Notes: generated by a model not told the origin, from the sequence alone. A DNA stretch of 64,000 bases from Emticicia sp040253585 (GCF_040253585.1 NZ_JBELAU010000007.1:248001-312000); one strand, 5' to 3'. Shown: positions 25,486-33,590, counted from the first letter of the stretch. Program-made: numbers and translations.

Positions 25486-26838
25486 ATGTTAAAATTATTA
25501 GTGCCTATTCAATTATTTTTTGTTGGATTTTTTGGCTTTTTTGGCTTTTCTTTCATTAACAGCCCAGAAGAAAACCATGAAATGACTATCTGTAAAACCG
25601 TTGGCGAAACAACACTTCCAACAGTCAGTGTTAATCCAAGCCTTACGAATTCGCCCATCGAAACTGACCCAAATAAGACTTACACTTTACCAACATTGAC
25701 AAAAAACAATAAAGGAGAAGTAGTTTTATATTGGACAGAAAAAGACCCACAAAACGTGGTTTCACTTTGCTTTGCTACTTCAAAAGATGGGAAAACTTAC
25801 AGCGAAAAAAAGACAGTTTTTGCTGATGGGGGCTTAGGAAACGGCCGTTTGATGCGTCCGAAGTTATTATTCAAGAAAAATGGTGAAATGGTTGCTGTTT
25901 TCTCGTATCGTACGAGTCCAGCAATGCCACCGAGAGAAGCACGCCCATCAGCTCAGCTCCAAGAAGCTAATCATAGTAATCACAATGCACCTGCTCCACA
26001 ACAAGCACCAGCAACCAGACCAAAACGTAGTTCGGAAATAAGATTTACGGTTTCAAAAGATGGTGGAAGTACCTGGACTTCGCCAACCTCGGTTGATACT
26101 GATACTACCAAACTCACTCGTGGATTCTTCGATGCAGTTTTATTGGCCAATGATGAAATTGCGGTAGCTTATCTGAAAGATGTAAAAGGAAGCACCAAAC
26201 ACGAAGAACGTGATTTGCGTTTGGCAATAACTAAAAATGGGGTTTTCCAAGCAGAAAAACTCATCGATGCTGTGGTGTGTGATTGCTGTAATATCAGTAT
26301 GGTAGTTGATGAAGCTGGTGCTTTACACATGGTTTATCGTGATAATAACAATGATATTCGTGATATGTCGCACATTGTATCTAAAGATAATGGAGCAACT
26401 TTCTCAGCTCCCAAAACTTTGTATGCTGATAAATGGGAAATCAAAGGCTGTCCACACGCAGGTGCTACAACAGTTTCGGTGAAAAACGAGCAGTATGCCA
26501 CATGGTTTTCAGGGACACAAAATGGTCAATCGGGTTTTCGTTTGGCCAGTTCATCGGGTAAATTATTGAAAGTTTTAGATGCTTCGGCAAAAAATACGTA
26601 CATAACAGCTGATGATAAAACAGCCGTTTTGGTTTGGGAACAAACTTCCGAAAGTGGTGTGAGTAATGTATTTTACAGCAAAATCATCAACGGAAAATTG
26701 CTTGATAGTCAGAAAGTTATAGATTCAGATTACGGACAAAATGCCAGTACTTTAGTATTTAATGGTAAAGTTTTGGTAGCTTACGAAGTATTGAAAGCAG
26801 ATAAAAAGACGGTTTTAGCGGCTAAGGTTGTGGAGTAA
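25486..26838 (+). CDS. Secreted Asp-box beta-propeller protein with CDCC and CPH motifs
   Basis: 450 residues. An N-terminal hydrophobic segment (about 3-25) suggests export. Sialidase-type Asp boxes are visible (SKDGGSTWTSP, SKDNGATFS and a variant SKDGKTYS), so the fold is a BNR propeller. Catalytic residues of true sialidases are not evident. It contains Cys265, Cys267, Cys268 (CDCC) and Cys322-Pro-His324 (CPHAG), plus an Ala/Pro/Gln-rich insert at about 145-180. These thiol/His sites suggest metal or cofactor binding, which would fit its place after three metal-chelate receptors. No operator palindrome was found directly before it. A pure sialidase label would be misleading. Confidence 0.75.
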   Translation: MLKLLVPIQLFFVGFFGFFGFSFINSPEENHEMTICKTVGETTLPTVSVNPSLTNSPIETDPNKTYTLPTLTKNNKGEVVLYWTEKDPQNVVSLCFATSKDGKTYSEKKTVFADGGLGNGRLMRPKLLFKKNGEMVAVFSYRTSPAMPPREARPSAQLQEANHSNHNAPAPQQAPATRPKRSSEIRFTVSKDGGSTWTSPTSVDTDTTKLTRGFFDAVLLANDEIAVAYLKDVKGSTKHEERDLRLAITKNGVFQAEKLIDAVVCDCCNISMVVDEAGALHMVYRDNNNDIRDMSHIVSKDNGATFSAPKTLYADKWEIKGCPHAGATTVSVKNEQYATWFSGTQNGQSGFRLASSSGKLLKVLDASAKNTYITADDKTAVLVWEQTSESGVSNVFYSKIINGKLLDSQKVIDSDYGQNASTLVFNGKVLVAYEVLKADKKTVLAAKVVE

Positions 26839-26940
26839 GCCAGTCAACGGTCGATGGTTGTCAGTCCACAGGAATATAAATTGTTGATTATCAACCAAAT
26901 CAGATTGTAGGACACATATTTACAACTATTTGATGCAAGT

Positions 26941-26976
26941 AAAAAGGCTTATTTCGCTGAGAAATAAGCCTTTTTT
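26941..26976. terminator. Bidirectional terminator between the propeller and toxin genes
   Basis: Fifteen-base arms AAAAAGGCTTATTTC and GAAATAAGCCTTTTT with a five-base loop; A run on one side and T run on the other. The toxin stop codon lies in the T run. Confidence 0.9.
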
Positions 26977-27235
26977 ATTCGTAATGTCCTCGAAGTGAAA
27001 ATACTGTAATTTCTGTATCGCTCACTTGATATACCAAACGGTGTTCATCATCAATTCTCCTTGACCAATATTTCTTTAAATCTCCTTTGAGTGGCTCTGG
27101 TTTGCCAATGCCCTCGAAGGGAGTTCGGCAACATTCTTGAAGAATACGGAGAATACGTTTGAGCGTTTTAGGGTCTGAATGTAACCAATCTGCTACTTGT
27201 TGAGTTGCTTTTGGTTCGAGTTTGAGGCTTCTCAT
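26975..27235 (-). CDS. YoeB/Txe-family mRNA interferase toxin
   Basis: 86 residues. The conserved YoeB residues are at the expected positions one residue later than in E. coli: Glu47 (GKPEPLKGDL), Arg66 (WSRRIDDEHRLVY) and His84-Tyr85 (LRGHYE). YoeB cleaves mRNA in the ribosomal A site. Overlaps the upstream antitoxin gene by four bases (ATGA), implying translational coupling. Confidence 0.92.
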   Translation of the reverse strand: MRSLKLEPKATQQVADWLHSDPKTLKRILRILQECCRTPFEGIGKPEPLKGDLKKYWSRRIDDEHRLVYQVSDTEITVFSLRGHYE

Positions 27236-27489
27236 TTCGACGCAATTTTGAAATTTTCAATAGCGTCCATCAACTTATATGAATCATCTTTTTCAAAAGA
27301 TTCAATGATATTTGATAAATCATTATAAGGAATAGAAACGGCATACTCATGTTCTTTCTCTGCCACAGTATCATTCACATCTGAACTACTGATTGAAATT
27401 TTTATCAAACGATTTTTGAAGGCTGTTTTGATTGCCTTAAAAACGTTTTGGTCGAATTCTGACTCGTTTAGTTGATAAGTCACTTCCAT
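27232..27489 (-). CDS. Putative antitoxin of the YoeB-type toxin
   Basis: 85 residues (MEVTYQLNESEFDQNVFKAI). It has an N-terminal strand-helix part and an acidic C-terminal helix region. It does not obviously show the YefM/Phd signature normally paired with YoeB, so the antitoxin class is uncertain. Assignment rests on position, size and four-base overlap with the toxin gene. Confidence 0.8.
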   Translation of the reverse strand: MEVTYQLNESEFDQNVFKAIKTAFKNRLIKISISSSDVNDTVAEKEHEYAVSIPYNDLSNIIESFEKDDSYKLMDAIENFKIASK

Positions 27490-27505
27490 AATTGTAGATT
27501 TTTTT

Positions 27506-27513
27506 CAAAAATA
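27506..27513 (-). promoter_or_regulatory. -7 element of the YoeB-type operon
   Basis: Minus strand TATTTTTG, a perfect TAnnTTTG, 17 bases before the antitoxin ATG. No TTG at the ideal distance. Confidence 0.45.
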
Positions 27514-27517
27514 CGAA

Positions 27518-27566
27518 AAACCTATGAGGTTCCGAATCGTTACAACTTTCAAAACCTCATAGGTTT
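27518..27566 (-). terminator. Inverted repeat after the superoxide dismutase gene
   Basis: Perfect 14-base arms AAACCTATGAGGTT and AACCTCATAGGTTT, 21 bases apart, directly after the sod stop codon. It probably ends transcription of the sod unit and overlaps the upstream flank of the toxin-antitoxin promoter. Confidence 0.65.
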
Positions 27567-27573
27567 AAATTAC

Positions 27574-28278
27574 TTATTTCATTGCTGCTTCAAAGTTTTC
27601 GTTTACTTTTTTCCAGTTTACAACATTCCAGAAAGCGGCTACGTAATCGGCACGTTTGTTTTGGTATTTCAAATAATAAGCGTGTTCCCAAACATCAAGA
27701 GCCAAAATTGGCGTTCCTTTGTCAGTTGCTACGTCCATCAATGGGTTATCTTGGTTGGCAGTCGAAACGATTTTTAATTTCTTATCTGGCGTAACGATTA
27801 ACCAAGCCCAACCCGAACCAAAACGAGTAGTGGCAGCTTTGCCAAATTCTTCTTTCATTTTATCGAAACCACCAAAAGTTGCTGTAATGGCATCAGAAAG
27901 TTTACCAGTTGGCATTCCGCCCGCATTTGGGGCCATGATTTGCCAGAAAAAAGTATGATTCCAGTGTCCACCGCCATTATTTCTTACTGCAACTGGATAT
28001 TTGCCGATGTTGCTCAATAATTGGTCGATTGAAAGTTTTTCCATGTCGGTTCCAGCAATGGCTTTGTTGAGGTTATCGACATAGGCTTTGTGATGACGGT
28101 CGTGGTGAATTTCCATCGTCATTTTGTCGATATGTGGCTCAAGAGCGTCGTTGGCGTAGGGGAGTGGAGCAAGGGTGTGCATTCCGTCAAAATACACAGG
28201 TTTTGAAGCATAAATATCACTTAACTTAAAAGCGAAGGCACTTCCTATAAAGGCTTTGATGAAATCTTTTCTGTTCAT
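27574..28278 (-). CDS. sodA: Superoxide dismutase, Mn-type, with an N-terminal export signal
   Basis: 234 residues. Metal ligands are His58 (EIHHDRHH), His108 (HWNHTFFW), Asp195 and His199 (DVWEHAYY). NNGGGH and STANQDNPLM are wording typical of Mn enzymes. It turns superoxide into peroxide and oxygen. Unlike cytosolic SodA there is a 25-30 residue leader with NRKDFIK followed by a hydrophobic stretch, which resembles a Tat signal with Arg-Lys in place of Arg-Arg; periplasmic location is inferred. The ATG is four bases after the stop codon of the HNH gene upstream, so it is likely transcribed with the Septu-like pair. Confidence 0.93.
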   Translation of the reverse strand: MNRKDFIKAFIGSAFAFKLSDIYASKPVYFDGMHTLAPLPYANDALEPHIDKMTMEIHHDRHHKAYVDNLNKAIAGTDMEKLSIDQLLSNIGKYPVAVRNNGGGHWNHTFFWQIMAPNAGGMPTGKLSDAITATFGGFDKMKEEFGKAATTRFGSGWAWLIVTPDKKLKIVSTANQDNPLMDVATDKGTPILALDVWEHAYYLKYQNKRADYVAAFWNVVNWKKVNENFEAAMK

Positions 28279-28282
28279 TGGT

Positions 28283-28963
28283 TTATGAGGGTAAATATTG
28301 ACTGAATTCTTGTAAATAAACGCTGTTCTTATTTATATACCAAACCTTAAACGCAGTAAAGGCGGATTTTATGCTTAATCGTCGGATAATTCTAAGTTTT
28401 AAAATTGTTTTTTCTTCTTCTGAAAAAGTATCATCGCTGAAATATTCAAACAAATCATTTAAAAATGGACGCATTTCTTTTTCGAGTTTTCTTCTCAAGT
28501 TTCTTGCCTCCAAAGTTTTAAGCGGAGTTGTTCCTGTAAAAACGTCTTGTATAAGTGTAACAGTTTTTTGTGTTAATTCGTCCGTTTGAAGAGCAATAAT
28601 TTTAGGTTCACCAAGAGGCATTATCTCATACTCAAACTTTATCCAATCCAGAATCTTATGATTTTCGTTCGTACAGTTGAGTAATGGATGGTATTTTTCT
28701 AAATCATTTTTTATGTTAATGCAGTGCTGACATGCGTAAAAAAGGTTGTTCCAGTCGAAAAGTTTTTCTTTATTATTTTGGTGTGGCTCAAAATGTTCGA
28801 CATTGATGCTTGTAATATCTTTGTCTTCGCAGATATAGCATTTATTATGAAAATCATTTTGTATCCTTTCTAAAACCTCTCCACATTTATAGTCACCATT
28901 ATTCTTTTCTTTTTCAACTGATAAACAAAGTGGAGCGGGCTGTGACTTCACAATATTTATCAT
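28283..28963 (-). CDS. HNH endonuclease of the PtuB (TIGR02646) type
   Basis: 226 residues. HNH site: Cys42-x2-Cys45 (CYICEDKD), Glu56-His57 (VEHFEPH), Asn72 (DWNNLFYAC) and Cys78-x2-Cys81, i.e. the treble-clef zinc/nuclease layout of TIGR02646 proteins. This is the nuclease subunit of Septu and of retron Ec78-like defence systems. Its start overlaps the end of the AAA ATPase gene by four bases, the normal ptuA-ptuB arrangement. No reverse transcriptase is nearby, so it is Septu-like rather than a retron. Noticeably AT-rich. Confidence 0.82.
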   Translation of the reverse strand: MINIVKSQPAPLCLSVEKEKNNGDYKCGEVLERIQNDFHNKCYICEDKDITSINVEHFEPHQNNKEKLFDWNNLFYACQHCINIKNDLEKYHPLLNCTNENHKILDWIKFEYEIMPLGEPKIIALQTDELTQKTVTLIQDVFTGTTPLKTLEARNLRRKLEKEMRPFLNDLFEYFSDDTFSEEEKTILKLRIIRRLSIKSAFTAFKVWYINKNSVYLQEFSQYLPS

Positions 28964-30144
28964 TGAATAACTAATTTTTGTGTTTCTAACTCTTTGATTC
29001 TAAGACTTAATTCTGGCGATAGCGTTTTGGCGATATTATCTTTAAAATAGATTTTTAGGTCTAATTTACGTTCTTTCTCTTCACTTGTTAAGTCTGATTT
29101 ATTTAGTAATGTTTCGTATTCATCTAATTTAGCCTTTATTTCATCGGAATATTGGTCAACATCGAAATATGATTCTACGATACCCTCAACCGAATATCCT
29201 GATAAATCTTCAACTCGTTGCTTAGTTTCTAAATCAAAAATCACAGCATTATTAACTGAGCTTAGAACAAAGGGTGAATGAGTCGTGACGATAAACTGAA
29301 TTTTTGGAAAAAATGAAGTCAGAAAAGGCAAGATTTTCTTCTGTAAATCAATGTGTAAATGCGTTTCGATTTCGTCGATTAAGACAATGCCTTGGAGGTC
29401 GTAAACCTGAGATGCTTTACTTTCCATTCTTATCATTATTTCACTCACAATATCAAGAATAGAAGAATAACCATCAGATAGGTTCAGAAAATCGAAAGGT
29501 TCTCTATTAGGTAGATTTATATAGAAATTGTATTGGAAATTATCACGAACAAATTCTAAAACTAAATTAGGCTCATCAAAAATGTGTCTGAGGGCATTTT
29601 CGAATTTCAAGAACCAGTTGTCAATTTTAGAAACTTTTGTGTTATCTTTTTCTTCAGTTGCAAAAGAGCGTTCGGCTCGTAAATTTACCAAGTAGTCAAT
29701 AAAATTCCGATTCGCTTTTTCGTGATTATGAAAATAGTGATTAATATCTATTTTACGTAAAAAATCTGGTTTTGAAAATTCTACTCTACGTTTTGCCGAT
29801 AAAGATAAAAATATAAAACTTGCATTAGTTACATGAAATGGAAGTAGCTCAGGTAAATTAAATGATAACCTTATGTTGGCAGTCTTATCAGTTCCTTGGG
29901 TAAACTGTATTATTTCTTCAATAGTTTCTTCTTTATTGCCAGAATTATTTCTTACATACTCAACATCTGAAAGATAAATAAGATATAATTTATCAGCAAT
30001 ACAGTTATGCAAACTCGTCTTTCCACTACCATTCTTACCAGTCAAAATGAGGTGTTTTCTTTCTTTTTCTGAAAGAAGAATATCCACATTTTCAAGGTGA
30101 CGGACTTTATTGATATGTATTTTACTGATAAAAATCTCTTCCAT
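28960..30144 (-). CDS. AAA/ABC-type ATPase of the PtuA kind (Septu defence)
   Basis: 394 residues. Walker A GKNGSGKT at 36-43, signature-like LSDGYS at 222-227, Walker B IVLIDEIE at 253-260 with catalytic Glu258, and H-loop TTHS at 287-290: the SMC/RecF-like ATPase found in PtuA, OLD and related defence proteins. The paired HNH gene makes a Septu-like system the best call; PtuA senses phage and controls the PtuB nuclease. C-terminal 80 residues are Lys/Glu-rich helices. It has its own -7 promoter element in the 29-base gap after trpF. Confidence 0.82.
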   Translation of the reverse strand: MEEIFISKIHINKVRHLENVDILLSEKERKHLILTGKNGSGKTSLHNCIADKLYLIYLSDVEYVRNNSGNKEETIEEIIQFTQGTDKTANIRLSFNLPELLPFHVTNASFIFLSLSAKRRVEFSKPDFLRKIDINHYFHNHEKANRNFIDYLVNLRAERSFATEEKDNTKVSKIDNWFLKFENALRHIFDEPNLVLEFVRDNFQYNFYINLPNREPFDFLNLSDGYSSILDIVSEIMIRMESKASQVYDLQGIVLIDEIETHLHIDLQKKILPFLTSFFPKIQFIVTTHSPFVLSSVNNAVIFDLETKQRVEDLSGYSVEGIVESYFDVDQYSDEIKAKLDEYETLLNKSDLTSEEKERKLDLKIYFKDNIAKTLSPELSLRIKELETQKLVIQ

Positions 30145-30161
30145 AATGCAGGGCTTTTGTA

Positions 30162-30169
30162 CAAATATA
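30162..30169 (-). promoter_or_regulatory. -7 element of the Septu-like operon
   Basis: Minus strand TATATTTG, a perfect TAnnTTTG, 18 bases before the ATPase ATG and inside the short gap after the trpF stop codon. No TTG at the ideal -33 distance. Confidence 0.45.
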
Positions 30170-30173
30170 AAAC

Positions 30174-30845
30174 TTAAACCCGATTTACTTCATTAAAAAA
30201 CGCTTCTAATTTATGAGGGTCTAATTTGCCGTCGGTGCGGACACTGCTGCATAAATCTAAACCGTAGGGCTGAACTGCATCAATGGCAGCTCTTACATTT
30301 TCGGTTTTTAGTCCACCAGCCAAGAAAACAGGTACTTTTGATTGCTCGACAATCTTTCGGCTAATCGCCCAGTTATGTACTCGACCTGTTCCGCCGAGTT
30401 CTTTTACTGCCAAATTGGGGTTTCCCGAATCAAGCAAAAGTGCATCCACTTTCTCTGCTATTTCGAGTGCTTCATCCAACGATTTTTCATCAACTACGTG
30501 AATCACCTGCACGATTTTTATAGCAGGAATTGCTCTTCTAAAATCATCGTAAGTGCCAGTTTCCAAAGCATCAACAATCTGAATGACATTTGAATTGACA
30601 ATCTTTTGGTGTGCAATAATATCAAAACTATCAGTACGACTGGTCAGTAGAAACGATGCAATCGGTGGTGGTATTGTTTGGACGATTTCTTGAATCAATT
30701 CATCAGAAATTGGGCCTGGCCCGCTCGGCATTTTGGACACCAAACCCAATGCCGAAGCTCCGTAACTAACGGCTTGTTTAGCTTCCAGAGGTGAACTAAT
30801 GCAGCAGATTTTGACTTTTGGTATCATATTTTTGTCTGAAAGCAT
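30174..30845 (-). CDS. trpF: Phosphoribosylanthranilate isomerase (TrpF) family protein
   Basis: 223 residues (start at MLSDKNMIPK or six codons later at MIPKVKICC). TrpF landmarks: KICC with the general-base cysteine near the N-terminus, DALLLDSG with the general-acid aspartate, KELGGTGRVHNW and PVFLAGGLKTENV phosphate-binding loops, and GLDLCSSVRTDGKLDPHKL. The enzyme performs an Amadori rearrangement in tryptophan synthesis. It is isolated from other trp genes and the wording departs from standard TrpF (KICC for KVCG), so a paralogue with another substrate is possible. Confidence 0.8.
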   Translation of the reverse strand: MLSDKNMIPKVKICCISSPLEAKQAVSYGASALGLVSKMPSGPGPISDELIQEIVQTIPPPIASFLLTSRTDSFDIIAHQKIVNSNVIQIVDALETGTYDDFRRAIPAIKIVQVIHVVDEKSLDEALEIAEKVDALLLDSGNPNLAVKELGGTGRVHNWAISRKIVEQSKVPVFLAGGLKTENVRAAIDAVQPYGLDLCSSVRTDGKLDPHKLEAFFNEVNRV

Positions 30846-30898
30846 TCTTTATTCATAAAATCCTGCACTTCTTAGTGGAGGGTGAGTGAAGTCGAACT

Positions 30899-31504
30899 CT
30901 ATTCATAAGCAATTCTGCTCGTAATACTCCGTCCGAGGGTTACTTCATCGGCATATTCGAGGTCGCCACCGATTGGAATTCCACGAGCGATGGTACTTAT
31001 TTTTTTATTGAACGGTTTTAGTCGTTTTTGTAGATAAAAGGCGGTAGTATCGCCTTCCATTGTTGGACTGAGTGCCAAAATAATTTCTTGAATATCAGGT
31101 TCTTGTTCGACTCTCTTTATCAACGATTCAATATTTAAATCGTTAGGTCCAATGCCCGCTAATGGCGAAATGATTCCTCCTAAAATATGATAAAGTCCAC
31201 GGTATTGAGCGGTGTTTTCGATGGCCAGTACATCACGGGTATCTTCTACGATACAAAGCACTGACGCATCACGGCGGGGCGAACTGCAAATTAAACAGAG
31301 TTCGTCATCTGAAATATTGTGACACTTTTTGCAGAAAGTAGTCTTTGTACGCATCTTTGTTAGGGCATCAGCCAAAAGTTGCGTCTGCGATTCGTCTCTT
31401 TTCAATAAGTGTAAAGCCAATCTCAAAGCCGATTTTTTACCTATTCCCGGCAACTTTGATATTTCAATAACAGCTTCTTCTATAAGCTTGGAGGGGAAGT
31501 TCAT
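30899..31504 (-). CDS. recR: Recombination protein RecR
   Basis: 201 residues. Helix-hairpin-helix SKLPGIGKKSALRLALHLL, four-cysteine zinc finger CKKCHNISDDELCLIC, and Toprim domain with CIVEDTRDVLAIE, ending in the Walker-B-like C-terminal part. RecR loads RecA at gaps with RecO and RecF. Full length for the family. Confidence 0.97.
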   Translation of the reverse strand: MNFPSKLIEEAVIEISKLPGIGKKSALRLALHLLKRDESQTQLLADALTKMRTKTTFCKKCHNISDDELCLICSSPRRDASVLCIVEDTRDVLAIENTAQYRGLYHILGGIISPLAGIGPNDLNIESLIKRVEQEPDIQEIILALSPTMEGDTTAFYLQKRLKPFNKKISTIARGIPIGGDLEYADEVTLGRSITSRIAYE

Positions 31505-31627
31505 TTATTTTTTTATAAGTCCACTGTCCATGAACGATATTTTTTCATAATGTGACGAAGAAGAGATTCGAACTTTACGTCTAAAATTATTTCAGTAGTC
31601 CATAATCAATTTTTGCCGAACTACTGA

Positions 31628-31921
31628 CTATTTCAACATTATCTCAGCCGAAATTTCACGGCGACAGATTTCGTTTCTCATGGCAGCTAATTCCTCAAAA
31701 TCTCCCGATTTTACGCCACATTTTCCTTTATAATGAATAATCAGCGTACACTGTTCGGCCTGTTCGGGAGAATGCTGGCAAACATCTATGAGAGTAGATA
31801 TTACGTGGTCGAAGGTGTTTATATCATCATTGAAAACGACTAATTCCCATAATTTAATAGCGGAGAGGTCTTCGGTAATCTCTTCAATTACTTCAATTTC
31901 TGGACTTGGTAACGTTGTCAT
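31628..31921 (-). CDS. clpS: ATP-dependent Clp protease adaptor ClpS
   Basis: 97 residues from ATG (MTTLPSPEIEV); an in-frame GTG six codons earlier is less likely. The core WELVVFNDDINTFDHVI is the ClpS N-degron binding region, with HYKGKCGVKSG and EELAAMRNEICRREI following. ClpS passes proteins with N-degrons to ClpA/ClpC-ClpP. Stand-alone spacing from recR of about 120 bases. Confidence 0.95.
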   Translation of the reverse strand: MTTLPSPEIEVIEEITEDLSAIKLWELVVFNDDINTFDHVISTLIDVCQHSPEQAEQCTLIIHYKGKCGVKSGDFEELAAMRNEICRREISAEIMLK

Positions 31922-32062
31922 TTGTCGAGGTTTTTGCACGAATTTGGGTTAATTATTTTTTGTAAAAACTTGATAGTCAAGTGTTTTTGAAACTAAATAA
32001 TACATTTTTGAAAATTTGTAAATCAATTTCTAATGCTAAGATAATTTATTCTTGCGAAAGTG

Positions 32063-32070
32063 TAGTTTTG
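32063..32070 (+). promoter_or_regulatory. -7 element before the sodium-solute symporter gene
   Basis: TAGTTTTG, perfect TAnnTTTG, about 54 bases before the ATG. No TTG at the ideal spacing. Confidence 0.35.
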
Positions 32071-32123
32071 TTATCGAAAAAAAAGTTTTGATATTTGGAT
32101 AAGATTTTAAACCCTAAACAAGT

Positions 32124-33566
32124 ATGTCATCAACACTCGCACTAACGATTCTGGTTATTTATTTCTTAATTCTGATTGCTATTTCATTTTATACAGCTCG
32201 TGGGGCTGATACTAATACTTTTTTTACAGCTAATCGCCAATCACCGTGGTATTTGGTGGCTTTTGGTATGATTGGAACATCAATTTCGGGTGTAACGTTC
32301 GTTTCAGTGCCAGGTGCGGTCGGAAAAATTCAGTTTTCTTATTTTCAGGTGGTGTTGGGTTACGCCGTTGGTTATTGGGTAATTGCCACGATTTTGATGC
32401 CGATGTATTACCGACTGAATTTGATTTCGATATACGGTTATCTCGAAAAACGCTTTGGTTTTTGGTCATATAAAACGGGTTCGGCTTTTTTCTTGCTTTC
32501 TCGTACCATTGGTTCGGCAGTGCGTATGTATGTAGCCGTACAGGTTTTGCAACTCGCTATTTTTGATGCTTTGGGCGTACCTTTCGAAGTGACGGTTTTA
32601 ATTGCAATGGCTTTGATTTTTGTTTATACATTTAAAGGTGGCGTAAAAACCATCATCATTACCGATACACTTCAAACTTTCTTTTTGCTTACGGCATTGG
32701 TTTTGACAATTTATTTGATCGGAAAACAACTTGATTTGGGCGTTGGTGATTTATTCTCAACCGTTCGAGATAGCCAATATTCAAAGATTTTTGTGTGGGA
32801 TTGGGCAAATAAACACCATTTCGTGAAAGATTTCCTATCAGGAGCGTTTATTGCCATTGTTATGACTGGTCTTGACCAAGATTTAATGCAGAAAAATCTC
32901 ACTTGTAAAAGCATCGGCGAAGCACAGAAAAATATGTTTTGGTTTTATGTAGTGCTGGTTTTTATCAATTTGCTTTTCTTGAGTTTGGGTGTATTGCTCT
33001 ATTTATATTCTGAGAAAATGGGCTTTCCAATTCCTGCTAAAACAGATGATTTATATCCTTCGTTAGCACTTGGAAATCAGTTCGGAACGTTGGCGGCCGT
33101 TACGTTTTTGTTGGGTATTACGGCTGCAACTTATGCCAGCTCCGACTCGGCACTTACAGCACTCACAACTTCGTTTTGTGTCGATTTCTTGCATATCGAA
33201 AAATACGAAGAGGCCAAACGCCAAAATCTAAAACACTATGTGCATATTGGTTTTACGGTAGTGTTTATTATCGTAATCTTGATTTTTAGAGCTTTAAATA
33301 GCCAAGAAGTTATTTCGGCGGTATTTAATATTGCGGGTTATACTTATGGCCCACTACTCGGACTGTTCGCTTTTGGACTTTACCTTAAACGTCCACTAAC
33401 TGATAAATACGTGCCATTTGTGTGCGTAGCTGCTCCATTTCTTACTTATTTTATTGAAGAATTTACAAAGAAAAACCTTGATTTTGAATTTGGTTTCTCA
33501 AAATTGATGCTCAATGGATTTATAACATTCTTAGGGCTTTGGTTGCTTTCGAGAAAAGGAGAATAG
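32124..33566 (+). CDS. Sodium:solute symporter (SSS family)
   Basis: 480 residues with about thirteen predicted helices. GMIGTSISGVTFVSVPGAVG (helix 1 sodium site region), a long helix with RTIGSAVRMYVAVQVL and the ITAATYASSDSALTALTTSF segment carrying the Ser/Ser-Asp sodium site of the LeuT-like SSS fold. It couples inward sodium flow to uptake of a solute such as a sugar or carboxylate; the substrate cannot be read from sequence. Single-gene unit. Confidence 0.9.
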   Translation: MSSTLALTILVIYFLILIAISFYTARGADTNTFFTANRQSPWYLVAFGMIGTSISGVTFVSVPGAVGKIQFSYFQVVLGYAVGYWVIATILMPMYYRLNLISIYGYLEKRFGFWSYKTGSAFFLLSRTIGSAVRMYVAVQVLQLAIFDALGVPFEVTVLIAMALIFVYTFKGGVKTIIITDTLQTFFLLTALVLTIYLIGKQLDLGVGDLFSTVRDSQYSKIFVWDWANKHHFVKDFLSGAFIAIVMTGLDQDLMQKNLTCKSIGEAQKNMFWFYVVLVFINLLFLSLGVLLYLYSEKMGFPIPAKTDDLYPSLALGNQFGTLAAVTFLLGITAATYASSDSALTALTTSFCVDFLHIEKYEEAKRQNLKHYVHIGFTVVFIIVILIFRALNSQEVISAVFNIAGYTYGPLLGLFAFGLYLKRPLTDKYVPFVCVAAPFLTYFIEEFTKKNLDFEFGFSKLMLNGFITFLGLWLLSRKGE

Positions 33567-33590
33567 TTGAGAATATTTTGCGTTAAAATG

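Noticed and set aside
25486..26838. Sialidase
   Set aside because: Asp boxes are present but catalytic residues are not evident and the protein has unrelated Cys/His motifs.
28283..30144. Reading the ATPase-HNH pair as part of a retron (Ec78-like) system
   Set aside because: No reverse transcriptase gene or structured ncRNA is seen within the neighbourhood; Septu-like is the simpler call.
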